Shown here piece by piece: positions 25,543 to 34,088 of a stretch of 50,644 nt of DNA. The stretch comes from Clostridia bacterium (GTDB taxonomy: Bacteria; Bacillota; Clostridia; Oscillospirales; Butyricicoccaceae). The stretch is taken from positions 1 to 50,644 of the forward strand of contig JAFXDF010000066.1 in the NCBI GenBank assembly GCA_017521295.1. The letters are read 5' to 3'. Position 1 is the first letter of the stretch. Every line of letters begins with the position of its first letter. The position numbers and the translations under genes were made by a program. The notes under the pieces were generated by a model. The model saw nothing but the letters and a program-made list of their open reading frames with translations, was not told the DNA's origin and ran no database searches.

Positions 25543-26946
25543 ATGTACAGAGAAAAAATCGAAGCCTATTTTGCCGACAAGCAGGAGCAGATCATCTCCG
25601 ATATCTGCCGTCTGATCGCCGTCAAGAGCGAGCGGGAAGAGGCCAAGCCCGGCATGCCCTTTGGTGAGGGCCCCTACAACGCCCTGATGGAGAGCAAAAA
25701 GCTTGCCGAGGAAATGGGTTTTTACACCAAAAACTTTGACAACTATGTGGTCAGCGCCGAAATGAACGACAAGGAGGCCTATCTGGGCATCCTGGCCCAC
25801 GTGGACGTTGTCAGCGAGGGCAGCGGTTGGACCTTCCCGCCCTATGAGGGTACCGTTCAGGACGGCCGCATTTACGGACGCGGTTCTGCCGATGACAAGG
25901 GCCCTGCCGTTGTGGCGCTGTGGGCCGCCAAGGCCGCCCGTGAGATCGAGCCCAACCTGTCTAAGGGCTGCCGCATCATTCTGGGCAGCGCCGAAGAGAC
26001 CGGCAGCGAAGATCTGGCCTATTATCTGCCCAAGGAGCCCGCGCCTCCCGTGAGTTTCTCTCCCGATGCCGAGTATCCCGTCATCAACATCGAAAAGGGC
26101 GGCTATAAGCCCATTTTCGGCGCCAAATGGGAAGAAGAAGCCGCGCTGCCCCGTGTCACCGCCATCCACGGCGGTACCACCACCAACATCGTCACCCGCG
26201 AGTGTGACGCCTGGGTGGAAGGTATTGCTCTGGCCGATGTGCAGGCTGTCTGCGCAAAACATCAGGAAAAGACCGGCGTGGAGTTCACCGCTGCCGAAGA
26301 AAACGGCCTGGTTCACGTTCACACCCTGGGCGTCAGCGCCCATGCTGCCTCTCCCGAAGGCGGCAAGAATGCCCAGATCGCTATGGTCGGTATGCTGGCA
26401 GACCTGCCTCTGGCCAAGTCCCGTGGTCAGCAGGCCATTTGCGATATGGCCCGTCTGTTTCCCTTTGGAGACAATTACGGCGCCGCCATGGGCGTCAACA
26501 TTGAGGACGAAAAGTCCGGCAAGCTGACCCTGGTGTTCTCCAAGCTGCAGTTCAGCCTCACCGGTTTTGAGGCACAGTTTGACAGCCGCTGCCCCATCTG
26601 CGCCACCGAAGAGACCGTTAAGCATGTGGTGGAAAAGCAGTTCGCCGACTGCAAGTTCGAGTTTATTGCCAGAAACCGCATGTCCGCTCCCCACTATACC
26701 CCCGAGGATTCCCCTCTGGTGCAGACCCTGCTGCGCACCTATGAGGACTATACCGGCCTGAAGGGTGAGTGCCTTGCCATCGGCGGCGGCACCTATGTCC
26801 ATGATATCGAGGGCGGCGTTGCTTTCGGCTGCGCCTTGCCCGGCACCGACAACCGGATGCACGGTGCCGACGAGTTTGCTGTCATCGACGAGCTGATGGT
26901 CAGCGCCAAGATGTTCACCCAGATCATCCTGGATCTCTGCAAGTAA
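25543..26946 (+). CDS. pepV: Dipeptidase PepV (M20 metallopeptidase)
   Basis: Cytoplasmic dipeptidase of the M20 family that completes peptide breakdown. The 467 residues are of standard length. Metal-ligand motifs are GILAHVDVVSEG, YGRGSADDKGPAV, GSAEETGSED and FSPDAEYP, plus a late DNRMHGADEF segment carrying a His ligand. A dimerisation or lid domain occupies about residues 190-370. The ATG at 25543 follows an AGAGGAGGAG site. Codons end strongly in C or G, as in alaS, which suggests high expression. Confidence 0.94.
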   Translation: MYREKIEAYFADKQEQIISDICRLIAVKSEREEAKPGMPFGEGPYNALMESKKLAEEMGFYTKNFDNYVVSAEMNDKEAYLGILAHVDVVSEGSGWTFPPYEGTVQDGRIYGRGSADDKGPAVVALWAAKAAREIEPNLSKGCRIILGSAEETGSEDLAYYLPKEPAPPVSFSPDAEYPVINIEKGGYKPIFGAKWEEEAALPRVTAIHGGTTTNIVTRECDAWVEGIALADVQAVCAKHQEKTGVEFTAAEENGLVHVHTLGVSAHAASPEGGKNAQIAMVGMLADLPLAKSRGQQAICDMARLFPFGDNYGAAMGVNIEDEKSGKLTLVFSKLQFSLTGFEAQFDSRCPICATEETVKHVVEKQFADCKFEFIARNRMSAPHYTPEDSPLVQTLLRTYEDYTGLKGECLAIGGGTYVHDIEGGVAFGCALPGTDNRMHGADEFAVIDELMVSAKMFTQIILDLCK

Positions 26947-26956
26947 GAAACAAAGC

Positions 26957-26989
26957 AAAAAGCCTCCCGAGTGATCGGGAGGCTTTTCT
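26957..26989. terminator. Bidirectional terminator, pepV / SleB-type hydrolase
   Basis: AAAAGCCTCCCGA (26958-26970), loop GTGA and TCGGGAGGCTTTT (26975-26987) form a 13-bp stem flanked by A and T runs. Confidence 0.9.
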
Positions 26990-27798
26990 TATTTGGCAAG
27001 GTAAAAGTCATGGTTGCCGATGGAGGCGTAGTATTTGCAATTCTGCTTGATCCAACCGGCCTTTGTTGCGGTTTTGGGATTGAAGAAGTACAGGCAGTTT
27101 CCCACCGCTGAGGTGCCGGACAGGCATTCCTTGGCTGCGCGGATGCTTTCGGCTGAAGGGATGTTGTAGATGGTGCCGTTGGCTACGGGGGTAAACTGCA
27201 CGCCGTTTTTGCGGTCAAAAATGACGCCGTAAATGCTGTTGGGGAAGTCCGGGCTTTTCACCCGGTTGAGGATCACGTTGCCCACCGCCAGTTTGCCACG
27301 ATAGGGCTCGGCGCCGCTTTCCGCTTCGATGATGCGGGCCAGCCAATACACCGAATCGGCATCGTGTTCCTGCCGCTCTTCGGTGGAAAGGGTCACCCGC
27401 CGGAGGGCTCCGCTGTAGGAAATATCGCAGTCCAGCACTCCGGCAATCCCACGCAAGGGCACATACATGGTGCCGTCTATTGCATAACTGCGGCCGGTGA
27501 GGGTCTGCTTTGCGCCGCCGTACCAGGCCGTTTGGCTGTTGAGGTAGAAGGTGGCACTGGCGTTGCCCTTTACCGTGGCGGAGTGTGCGGCTTCATCCCA
27601 GGTCACCCAGGAACCACCCAGCAGGTTGAAAAACTGTCGGATGGGCACATATGTAGTTCCGTCTTTCAGATAGCCGGTCATCGGCATATCCCAATCGTTG
27701 TAATGAATATCCACGGTGGAAGCGGCATGGACCCGGCAGAGGGAAGTCAGTGCCAGCGTCACCGTCAATGTGGCTGTCAGAAGTCGTTTTTTCATCAT
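26989..27798 (-). CDS. SleB/CwlJ-type cell wall hydrolase with copper-amine-oxidase-like domain
   Basis: Secreted peptidoglycan hydrolase of the spore cortex-lytic Hydrolase_2 family. The 269 residues have a signal peptide (about 1-25), a copper amine oxidase N-terminal-like domain (about 28-130, with two DGTxYVPxR repeats) and the C-terminal catalytic domain (about 145-269). The catalytic domain shows ARIIEAESGAEPYRGKLAVGNVILNRV and a GNCLYFFNP motif. The Glu of EAESG is the likely catalytic acid. Classic SleB has a PG-binding domain instead, and ypeB next door; here ypeB is about 17 kb away. It could act in germination or in vegetative wall turnover. Confidence 0.88.
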   Translation of the reverse strand: MMKKRLLTATLTVTLALTSLCRVHAASTVDIHYNDWDMPMTGYLKDGTTYVPIRQFFNLLGGSWVTWDEAAHSATVKGNASATFYLNSQTAWYGGAKQTLTGRSYAIDGTMYVPLRGIAGVLDCDISYSGALRRVTLSTEERQEHDADSVYWLARIIEAESGAEPYRGKLAVGNVILNRVKSPDFPNSIYGVIFDRKNGVQFTPVANGTIYNIPSAESIRAAKECLSGTSAVGNCLYFFNPKTATKAGWIKQNCKYYASIGNHDFYLAK

Positions 27799-27821
27799 GG
27801 GTTGTCCTCCTTTGTGCTGCT

Positions 27822-27851
27822 ATCATAGCGAAAGAGGCAGGGGCGGGGCAA
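27822..27851 (-). promoter_or_regulatory. Possible promoter of the SleB-type hydrolase gene
   Basis: On the minus strand TTGCCC (27851-27846), an 18-base spacer and TATGAT (27827-27822) lie 23 bases before the start. It looks sigma-A-like. I found no sigma-G pattern here. Confidence 0.38.
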
Positions 27852-27900
27852 CACACAAAACTTTCCTCTTGACAGAAAAGTTACAAAATGGTGACAAAAG

Positions 27901-27941
27901 AAAAACTGCGCCAAACCGCTGCAAATACAGGGTTGGCGCAG
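27901..27941 (-). terminator. Terminator of nth
   Basis: On the minus strand CTGCGCCAA (27941-27933) pairs with TTGGCGCAG (27914-27906) across a 18-base loop, followed by TTTTT. It isolates nth from the downstream hydrolase gene. Confidence 0.75.
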
Positions 27942-27984
27942 ATTATCGCTGCTTAATTCAAGTGGTGGGATTTTCCTGTGACCG

Positions 27985-28644
27985 TCAGGCTTTTTTGGCC
28001 TTTTTCTCACGGGAAAGATAGTCGGAGCACAGATGATTCAGCGGGCAAACCGAACATTGGGGATTGCGGGCCGTACAGATGTCCCGGCCAAAATGGACAA
28101 AGCGGTGGCAGAGACTGGCCTGCTCGGTGGGTTCGATGACCTTTTTCAAAGCCATCTCCACCTTGTAGGGATCTTTGCCGCAGTCTTTGGTGGTGAGGCC
28201 CAGCTTGTTGCTGATACGGATGCAGTGGGTGTCGGCAACGATGGCCGGGTGACCGTAAACATCCGACAGGATCAAATTGGCCGTCTTTCGACCGATACCG
28301 GGCAGCTTGAGCAGCTCCTCCATGGTGTCGGGAACCACGCCGCCGTATTGCTCCAGCAGCAGGATGGAGGCATTTTTAATATCGTTTGCCTTAGTGCGGA
28401 ACAGGCCGCAGGGCTTGATGATCTCACAGAGCTCTTCCAGGTCGGCGGAAGCCAAAGACTCCAGGGTGGGAAAACGCTCGTACAGCACGGCAGTCACAAG
28501 ATTGACTCGTGCGTCGGTACACTGGGCAGAAAGCCGGGTGGCAAACAGCAGCTCATAGGGCTTCTGCGCTTCCAGAGAGCAGGTGTCGGGATAGTGTTCT
28601 TTTAAAATGGCAACCACCTGGGCGCCTTTTTCTTTTTTCGTCAT
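27985..28644 (-). CDS. nth: Endonuclease III
   Basis: DNA glycosylase/AP lyase that removes oxidised pyrimidines. The 219 residues contain the helix-hairpin-helix LPGIGRKTANLIL with the catalytic Lys, the catalytic Asp in AIVADTHCIRISNKLGL and the C-terminal [4Fe-4S] cluster (Cys spacing 6-2-5, in CTARNPQCSVCPLNHLC). An AGAGGTGA site precedes the ATG. It is monocistronic, with promoter and terminator both visible. Confidence 0.97.
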   Translation of the reverse strand: MTKKEKGAQVVAILKEHYPDTCSLEAQKPYELLFATRLSAQCTDARVNLVTAVLYERFPTLESLASADLEELCEIIKPCGLFRTKANDIKNASILLLEQYGGVVPDTMEELLKLPGIGRKTANLILSDVYGHPAIVADTHCIRISNKLGLTTKDCGKDPYKVEMALKKVIEPTEQASLCHRFVHFGRDICTARNPQCSVCPLNHLCSDYLSREKKAKKA

Positions 28645-28679
28645 GGGATCACCTCTGTTTGCAGAAAATTAACGGTTCT

Positions 28680-28708
28680 ATTATACCGAATGATTGAAAA
28701 ACACGCAA
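28680..28708 (-). promoter_or_regulatory. Sigma-A promoter of nth
   Basis: On the minus strand TTGCGT (28708-28703), a 17-base spacer and a perfect TATAAT (28685-28680). Its -35 lies inside the spacer of the divergent promoter. Confidence 0.75.
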
Positions 28709-28723
28709 GGGTTGTATTATAAT
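28694..28723 (+). promoter_or_regulatory. Sigma-A promoter of the first CPBP gene
   Basis: TTGAAA (28694-28699), an 18-bp spacer and TATAAT (28718-28723). The in-frame ATG at 28722 overlaps this -10, which rules it out as the start codon. Confidence 0.7.
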
Positions 28724-28757
28724 GGCAGAAGAACCTGACGAAAAAAGAGGCGTTTCC

Positions 28758-29585
28758 ATGAAAGAACCCAGAAAAAATCCTTTCTTTTTGATCATTATCT
28801 GTATGCTGCTGCTGTTGCTTTCCCAGACAGCGGTTTCGTTTGTTGTGGTGTTTTTGAACGGCGGATCACTGTTTCAGGATGGCATGACCGTGGAGCAGGC
28901 CGATGCCGCCATGCTGGACATCATGTTTGCGCACCAGACCGAGATTTTGCTGATCTCCGGCTTTGTGGTGCTGTTGGGGCTTTGGCTGATGGCGAAACTG
29001 CGCAAGAGCACCTTTGGTGCCTTTACCGGAATTGCCCGACCGGCCAAGACACCGGTGCTGGTGTTGGCTTTGGCTGCCGGTGTGGCCATGTCCTTTTGGG
29101 CCACCATCGCCATCAATATGATCCCCTGGCCCGAAGCCATGGTGGAAAGCTATGTGGAAAGCTCCGCGTCCCTGACCTCCCAGCAGCCGGTGATCGACTT
29201 TCTCGCCGTGGTGCTCATGGCACCGCTGGTGGAGGAGCTGTTGTTCCGGGGCGTCATCTACGATGCGCTGTGCGCGTTCGTTCCCGCCGGTGCGGCGGTG
29301 GTGTTCCAGGCCATGCTGTTTGGCAGCACCCACGGTACCTTGCTCTGGATCTTGTACAGCACCTTGATCGGCTGCGTGCTGGGCTATGTGCGCAAACGTA
29401 CCGACAGCCTTTGGCCCTGCATCCTGATGCACAGCGCTTTTAACGGATCATCGTATCTGTTCACCTGGTTTGCCGAGCGTTACAGCCAGGACTCTGCCAC
29501 CGTGACCTTTGTGTTCCTTGGCAGTGCCTTTGTGCTGCTGCTGTCGCTGTACGGCATCAGTTTCCGTACCACACCTAAAGAATAA
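28758..29585 (+). CDS. CPBP-family intramembrane metalloprotease (first)
   Basis: A 275-residue polytopic membrane protein of the CPBP/Abi (Rce1-like) family. The three conserved motifs are present: EELLFRGVIYDAL, FGSTHG and HSAFN, which form the buried active site. There are about eight hydrophobic helices. These proteases or protease-like proteins act in peptide maturation and immunity; the substrate here is unknown. The start at 28758 (AGAGG site) is used because an upstream in-frame ATG falls in the promoter. Monocistronic. A second CPBP gene lies at 33206. Confidence 0.9.
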   Translation: MKEPRKNPFFLIIICMLLLLLSQTAVSFVVVFLNGGSLFQDGMTVEQADAAMLDIMFAHQTEILLISGFVVLLGLWLMAKLRKSTFGAFTGIARPAKTPVLVLALAAGVAMSFWATIAINMIPWPEAMVESYVESSASLTSQQPVIDFLAVVLMAPLVEELLFRGVIYDALCAFVPAGAAVVFQAMLFGSTHGTLLWILYSTLIGCVLGYVRKRTDSLWPCILMHSAFNGSSYLFTWFAERYSQDSATVTFVFLGSAFVLLLSLYGISFRTTPKE

Positions 29586-29588
29586 AAG

Positions 29589-29614
29589 AAAAAGCCGCGT
29601 TTCGCGGCTTTTTT
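29589..29614 (+). terminator. Terminator of the first CPBP gene
   Basis: AAAAAGCCGCG (29589-29599), loop TTT and CGCGGCTTTTTT (29603-29614) form a tight GC-rich hairpin with a T run. Confidence 0.9.
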
Positions 29615-29616
29615 GC

Positions 29617-29645
29617 TTGTATTGATACAGAAAATCTGGTAGAAT
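29617..29645 (+). promoter_or_regulatory. Sigma-A promoter of the tagA-thyX operon
   Basis: TTGTAT (29617-29622), a 17-bp spacer and TAGAAT (29640-29645), 40 bp before the tagA start. It directly follows the preceding terminator. Confidence 0.62.
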
Positions 29646-29685
29646 AAATTGATTAAGGTACATAGAAGAAGGGACGTGTTTTTCC

Positions 29686-30411
29686 TTGAAAAAACAAGTC
29701 ATGACCATTACATTTGACAATATTACCATGGAGGAAGCCGTAGGCACCGCCATGGGCCATATTGCGGCACGCTCCCGCTGCCGGGTGGTGACGCCCAACG
29801 CCGAGTTTGCCTTGGAGGCTAAAAAGAACCCCCGGTTTTTGAATATCCTGAACACCTCTCAGCTGGTGCTGGCCGACGGTATCAGCGTGGTGCTGGCCTC
29901 CAAAATCATCGGTGATCCCATGCAGGGCCGTGTCACCGGCGTGGGTTTTGCCCAGGCCCTGGCCGCTGCTATGGCGGAGGAGGGTAAGAGCCTGTTCCTG
30001 TTGGGTGCCAAGCCCGGCGTTGCCGAAAAGGCCGCCCAGAAGCTGCAGGAGACCTATCCCGGTTTAAAGATCGCCGGCACCCACGACGGCTATTTTAAGG
30101 AGGACGGCCCGGTGGTGGATGTCATCAATGCCGCCCATCCCGACGCACTGCTGGTGTGCCTGGGGGCACCCAAGCAGGAGTACTTTATGGAAGACCATGA
30201 TGCCGAACTGGAAGTGCCTGTGATGGCCGGTCTGGGCGGCAGTATGGACGTGTTGGCCGGAAACGTACAGCGTGCCCCGGAGTTTTATCAGAAGCACGGC
30301 CTTGAGTGGCTGTACCGTCTGGTAAAGGAACCCCAGCGCTGGAGAAGAATGATCAAGCTGCCCCTGTATCTGCTGGATGCAGTGGCATGGAAGTTTAAAG
30401 GAGGAAAGTAA
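29686..30411 (+). CDS. tagA: WecG/TagA/CpsF-family N-acetylmannosaminyltransferase
   Basis: Membrane-associated glycosyltransferase that adds ManNAc to undecaprenyl-PP-GlcNAc, completing the wall-teichoic-acid linkage disaccharide. The 241 residues have the conserved RVVTPNAEF, the catalytic Asp in [11 protein letters not shown], a [16 protein letters not shown] segment and the GAPKQEYF and [11 protein letters not shown] motifs. The C-terminal basic and aromatic tail ([18 protein letters not shown]) is the membrane-targeting part. TTG is taken as start, giving a usual N-terminus; ATG at 29701 is an alternative. tagO and mnaA are in this window at 47201-49464. Confidence 0.9.
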   Translation: MKKQVMTITFDNITMEEAVGTAMGHIAARSRCRVVTPNAEFALEAKKNPRFLNILNTSQLVLADGISVVLASKIIGDPMQGRVTGVGFAQALAAAMAEEGKSLFLLGAKPGVAEKAAQKLQETYPGLKIAGTHDGYFKEDGPVVDVINAAHPDALLVCLGAPKQEYFMEDHDAELEVPVMAGLGGSMDVLAGNVQRAPEFYQKHGLEWLYRLVKEPQRWRRMIKLPLYLLDAVAWKFKGGK

Positions 30412-30413
30412 AA

Positions 30414-31181
30414 ATGCTGAATGTAAAGTTGATTGCCTGTACACCTGATCCCGAAAGAACCATCGCCGCAGCAGCCAAGATCTGCTATTCTTCCTCCGAT
30501 GCGGAGACCATCATGGAGGGCCTGACCCCCGAAAAAACCGAAGGTTTTCTGAATATGCTCACCGAGATCGGACACGCCAGCCCTATCGAGCATGCCTCCT
30601 TTACCTTTGCCATTGAGGGCGTTTCCCGCAGCCTGCTGGCCCAGATCACCCGTCACCGAATTGCCTCCTACAGCGTTCAGTCTCAGCGTTATGTGAAGCT
30701 GAAAGAGGGCATCTTTACTTATATCACGCCTCCCGAGATCGCCAAGGATCCCGAGGCCCACGAGAAATATCAGAAAGCTATGGCCGACTGCCATCAGAAC
30801 TATCTGGAGCTGGCTGACGCCCTCCAGGCCCGCCATACCGCCGACTTGGTGGCCCAGGGCCTGTCCGAAAAGGAAGCCCGCCGCAAGGCCGAAAAGATGG
30901 CTATCGAGGACGCCCGCTATGTGCTGCCCAACGCCTGCGAGACCAAGATGGTGGTCACAATGAACGCCCGCAGCCTGTACAACTTCTTCCAGCTCCGCTG
31001 CTGCAACCGCGCCCAGTGGGAGATCCGGGAGCTGGCCTGGGCCATGCTCAAGCTGTGCCGTGAGGCCGCGCCCACTCTATTTAAAAAGGCCGGTCCTTCC
31101 TGCCTGTACGGTGCCTGCCCCGAGGGCAAGATGACCTGCGGTCTGGCCAAGGAAGTCCGTGAACGGAGCGCCAATTTATGA
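30414..31181 (+). CDS. thyX: FAD-dependent thymidylate synthase ThyX
   Basis: Makes dTMP from dUMP with methylene-THF and reduced FAD. The 255 residues contain the ThyX motif ([15 protein letters not shown]), a [19 protein letters not shown] segment before it and the C-terminal [21 protein letters not shown] region (here [17 protein letters not shown]). An AAAGGAGG site precedes the ATG. It is coupled to tmk by an ATGA overlap, so synthesis and phosphorylation of dTMP are made together. No thyA is in the window. Confidence 0.96.
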   Translation: MLNVKLIACTPDPERTIAAAAKICYSSSDAETIMEGLTPEKTEGFLNMLTEIGHASPIEHASFTFAIEGVSRSLLAQITRHRIASYSVQSQRYVKLKEGIFTYITPPEIAKDPEAHEKYQKAMADCHQNYLELADALQARHTADLVAQGLSEKEARRKAEKMAIEDARYVLPNACETKMVVTMNARSLYNFFQLRCCNRAQWEIRELAWAMLKLCREAAPTLFKKAGPSCLYGACPEGKMTCGLAKEVRERSANL

Positions 31182-31840
31182 ACAGTCATCTGATCGTCAT
31201 TGAAGGCACCGATGGCAGCGGAAAATCCACCCAGGCACAGCTGACTTATGAAGCAATCGTGGCTGCCGGTGCCGATGTAAAGCGTTTGACCTTTCCACGC
31301 TACAAGGACGACAGCTCCATGCTGGTGCGCATGTACCTGCGGGGCGATTTCGGCACCCATCCCGAGGACGTGAACCCCTATGCGGCTTCCACCTTTTACG
31401 CCGCCGACCGGTATGCCTCGTTCAAGACCGACTGGCAGCAGGACTGGGAGCAGGGGAGGGTGATCTTCTGCGACCGGTACACCACCTCCAACGCGGTGCA
31501 TCAGTCTTCCAAGCTGCCCGAGGAACAGCTGGTGCCATTCACGGAATGGCTTTTTGACTACGAATATAATTTGCTGGGTCTGCCCGCACCCACCTGCGTG
31601 GTTTTTTTAGATATGCCGCCCGAGGTGTCCTTTGAAATGCTGCAAAAGCGTCAGGGCGAAACCGGCGATATCCACGAGCTGGATCACGATTATCTGGTGC
31701 GCTGCCACGACCGGGCTCTTTCGGTTTGTGAGCAGTACGGTTGGCACCGCATTCCCTGTGCCGAAAACGGAAAGGTCCGCTCCATTGAGGATATCAACCG
31801 GGATATCCTGGACGTAGTGTTTGAGGAATTGAAAAAATGA
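31178..31840 (+). CDS. tmk: Thymidylate kinase
   Basis: Phosphorylates dTMP to dTDP. The 220 residues have the P-loop [14 protein letters not shown], a [11 protein letters not shown] dTMP-binding stretch, the DRY motif in [12 protein letters not shown] and a lid region with [15 protein letters not shown]. It lies directly after thyX, not near holB as in many Firmicutes. Its ends overlap both neighbours by four bases. Confidence 0.94.
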   Translation: MNSHLIVIEGTDGSGKSTQAQLTYEAIVAAGADVKRLTFPRYKDDSSMLVRMYLRGDFGTHPEDVNPYAASTFYAADRYASFKTDWQQDWEQGRVIFCDRYTTSNAVHQSSKLPEEQLVPFTEWLFDYEYNLLGLPAPTCVVFLDMPPEVSFEMLQKRQGETGDIHELDHDYLVRCHDRALSVCEQYGWHRIPCAENGKVRSIEDINRDILDVVFEELKK

Positions 31841-32622
31841 CCGACCGTGAGCAGCTTTTGGCGCTGTATCGGGCCTGTTTTCCGGAGGATGATCCCCAGT
31901 TCTGGAACTGGGTATTTGACAATCTGTACGCGCCGGAAAATACGCTGAATGTGCGGGAAAACGGAAAAATCATTGCGTCCTTGCAGATGATCCCCTGCAA
32001 AATGCGGCTGAAAGACCGCCTGTTTGCGGCACACTACATCTATGCCGCGTCGACCCTTCCCGAAAAACAGGGAAAAGGTCTCATGGCCGGACTGCTGGCC
32101 CGGGCGGCCGAAGAAGGCCGCAAACGGGGGCACGACTTCAGCGTGCTCATCACCCAGGAGGACAGCCTTTTGGAATATTATGCCCGGTTCGGCTATCGGC
32201 CGGCCTGCTGCATCGGTATGGGAGAGCCGCAGCCCGTGTCTGATCTGGGGGATGTTCGCATGGCGGCTCCGTCGGATCTTCCCGCACTGACCGCCCTGTA
32301 TGAAGCGGCTGCGGAAGGATTTCTGCACGGACACCGCGACGAGACCTACTGGAAGCTGCAGTTGGACCTGTTTGGCCGTGGCGCGCTGGTGCTGGAACGG
32401 GAAGGCCGGATCGCAGCCTATGCCTTTGCCGATGAGCGGGGGATTATCGAGGCCGCTGGCCCGGAGGCCGGGGCTCTTGCAGCCCACATTCAGCCGGGGA
32501 AACCCTGGCGGACGCTGCCCGCGAAAAACAGCATCCCTATGGGCAGCATCAAGCCGTTAAATGAGAACGCGGAACAAATTGTGGAACAAAATCCCTGTTT
32601 TTTGAATCTAATGTACAATTGA
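31837..32622 (+). CDS. GNAT-family acetyltransferase, Eis-like
   Basis: A 261-residue acetyltransferase. The N-terminal half is a GNAT domain: RLFAAHYIYAASTLPEKQGKGLMAGLL contains the QGKGL acetyl-CoA loop, followed by SVLITQEDSLLEYYARFGYRPA. The C-terminal half is a second, degenerate GNAT-like unit, as in Eis-related proteins. The substrate is unknown. It is coupled to tmk, and the 5-FCL gene starts eight bases after its stop. Confidence 0.85.
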   Translation: MTDREQLLALYRACFPEDDPQFWNWVFDNLYAPENTLNVRENGKIIASLQMIPCKMRLKDRLFAAHYIYAASTLPEKQGKGLMAGLLARAAEEGRKRGHDFSVLITQEDSLLEYYARFGYRPACCIGMGEPQPVSDLGDVRMAAPSDLPALTALYEAAAEGFLHGHRDETYWKLQLDLFGRGALVLEREGRIAAYAFADERGIIEAAGPEAGALAAHIQPGKPWRTLPAKNSIPMGSIKPLNENAEQIVEQNPCFLNLMYN

Positions 32623-32630
32623 GGGTGTTT

Positions 32631-33209
32631 ATGGAGCAAATCACAGCAAAAAAGAGAGAACTGCGCAGCCGCCTGTGCAAAGCGCGGCGGGAACTGGATA
32701 GGGAAGTGCTGTGCCGGGAAAGTCAGAAGCTGTGTTTGCGCCTGTTGGAACTGCCAGAGCTTCAGAGGGCCCAGACGGTATTCTGTTATGTGTCCTGCGG
32801 CGGTGAGGTAGAGACCCACCGCCTGATCGAAACGCTGCTGTCTCAGGGGAAGCGTGTTTTGGTTCCCCGATGCAGGGGGAACGGCATGATGGACTGTGTG
32901 CCCATCGATACTTTGGAGCAGCTTTTACCTGGAACGATGGGTATTCTGGAACCCCCTGCAGAGCTTGAAACAGTTGACCCCCGAACGGTGGAGTTTGCCG
33001 TGATCCCTGCAGTTGGCTGCGGCCTGGACGGCACCCGGCTGGGCCAGGGCGGCGGATATTACGACCGCTTTTTGGAGCAGGTGGACTGCGCCCAGGCGGC
33101 GCTGTGTCTGGAGGCGTTCTTGCTGCCCTCCGTTCCCACCGAACCCCATGACCGAAAGATGAAATGTATTGTCACGCAGCAGCGTGTGCTGCGGTTTGAG
33201 GAAGTATGA
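32631..33209 (+). CDS. 5-formyltetrahydrofolate cyclo-ligase
   Basis: Converts 5-formyl-THF to 5,10-methenyl-THF with ATP, returning it to the one-carbon pool. The 192 residues start MEQITAKKRELRSRL with a basic ATP-phosphate-binding helix. They carry the signature AVGCGLDGTRLGQGGGYYDRFL near residue 140. ATG at 32631 has a GAGGGTG site; a TTG at 32619 inside the previous gene is less likely. It fits with thyX, which consumes folate cofactors. Confidence 0.94.
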   Translation: MEQITAKKRELRSRLCKARRELDREVLCRESQKLCLRLLELPELQRAQTVFCYVSCGGEVETHRLIETLLSQGKRVLVPRCRGNGMMDCVPIDTLEQLLPGTMGILEPPAELETVDPRTVEFAVIPAVGCGLDGTRLGQGGGYYDRFLEQVDCAQAALCLEAFLLPSVPTEPHDRKMKCIVTQQRVLRFEEV

Positions 33210-34078
33210 AACAAGATCGTTTGTCACTAACGGCCGGTTTTATGCCGGCAGTCATCATGGCGCTGCTGCTGCTGCTGGAAAGTCTGCTGCAGGCCGAGCT
33301 GCTGCCCCAAAATCTTTGGGTGGTGGCCGGAGCGGAGGTCGCTGCCTATCTGCTGCCCGTCCTGGTGCTGCGGTTTCTGCCCGACCGGGAAGGGAAACGT
33401 GCGGTTTTCCGCTTCAAACCCTATCGCAGACAGACCGTCGCTATGGTGCTTTGGCTGTCGCTGACTGCAGCTTTGCTTGGCGCGCTGCTCAACGGCGGCG
33501 TTTCCGTGCTGCTGGGCAGCGGGAGAGAACCGGTGACCGCCATTACCGAGGCTTACGGCGTGGAGGGTTTCTGGCCAACGGTACTGGTGATCGTGGTGCT
33601 GCCTGCCCTGGTGGAAGAACTGTTTTTCCGCGGCGTCATGTTCAGCGCTCTGGAGCGCTGCGGCACCTGGCCGGCGCTGCTGCTGACTTCGGTGTCGTTC
33701 GCCATGATCCACGGCGATCTGCATAATTTTGTGGGCCCTCTGGCTTCCGGTCTGATCTATGGATATCTGGTCTATGTTCTGGATTCGGTTTGGCCGGCGC
33801 TGTTTGCCCATCTGGTGAACAATGCCCTGGTGCTGTTTTTGGCCCATGTGACAAAGGCCTATTCCGCGCTGGGTATCTGGTCCTTTATCCTGCTGATCGC
33901 GCTTTTTTGCTTTTGTATGTTTTTGGCGTTTTCCATGCGTGCCCTGGATCAACAGATCGAAAAGGGCCGCATCAAGCGTCTGCAATATCGAAGTGCCGCA
34001 GAAACCCTGAACGGCATCTTTGTGTCACCCGGTATCTGGCTGCTGCTGCTGCTGTTTGCCGTGCGTGTGTTGTATTGA
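33206..34078 (+). CDS. CPBP-family intramembrane metalloprotease (second)
   Basis: A 290-residue membrane protein of the same family as the gene at 28758 but divergent from it. Motifs are VEELFFRGVMFSAL, FAMIHGDLHNF and HLVNN. It has about eight hydrophobic segments and a soluble basic stretch (IEKGRIKRLQYRSAAE) before the last helix. Substrate unknown. It overlaps the 5-FCL gene by four bases and precedes mltG by ten, inside the long operon. Confidence 0.9.
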   Translation: MKQDRLSLTAGFMPAVIMALLLLLESLLQAELLPQNLWVVAGAEVAAYLLPVLVLRFLPDREGKRAVFRFKPYRRQTVAMVLWLSLTAALLGALLNGGVSVLLGSGREPVTAITEAYGVEGFWPTVLVIVVLPALVEELFFRGVMFSALERCGTWPALLLTSVSFAMIHGDLHNFVGPLASGLIYGYLVYVLDSVWPALFAHLVNNALVLFLAHVTKAYSALGIWSFILLIALFCFCMFLAFSMRALDQQIEKGRIKRLQYRSAAETLNGIFVSPGIWLLLLLFAVRVLY

Positions 34079-34088
34079 GGAGGAAACT

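Noticed and set aside
27869..27900. TTGACA on the plus strand between nth and the SleB-type gene
   Set aside because: No acceptable -10 at the right distance and no plus-strand gene downstream.
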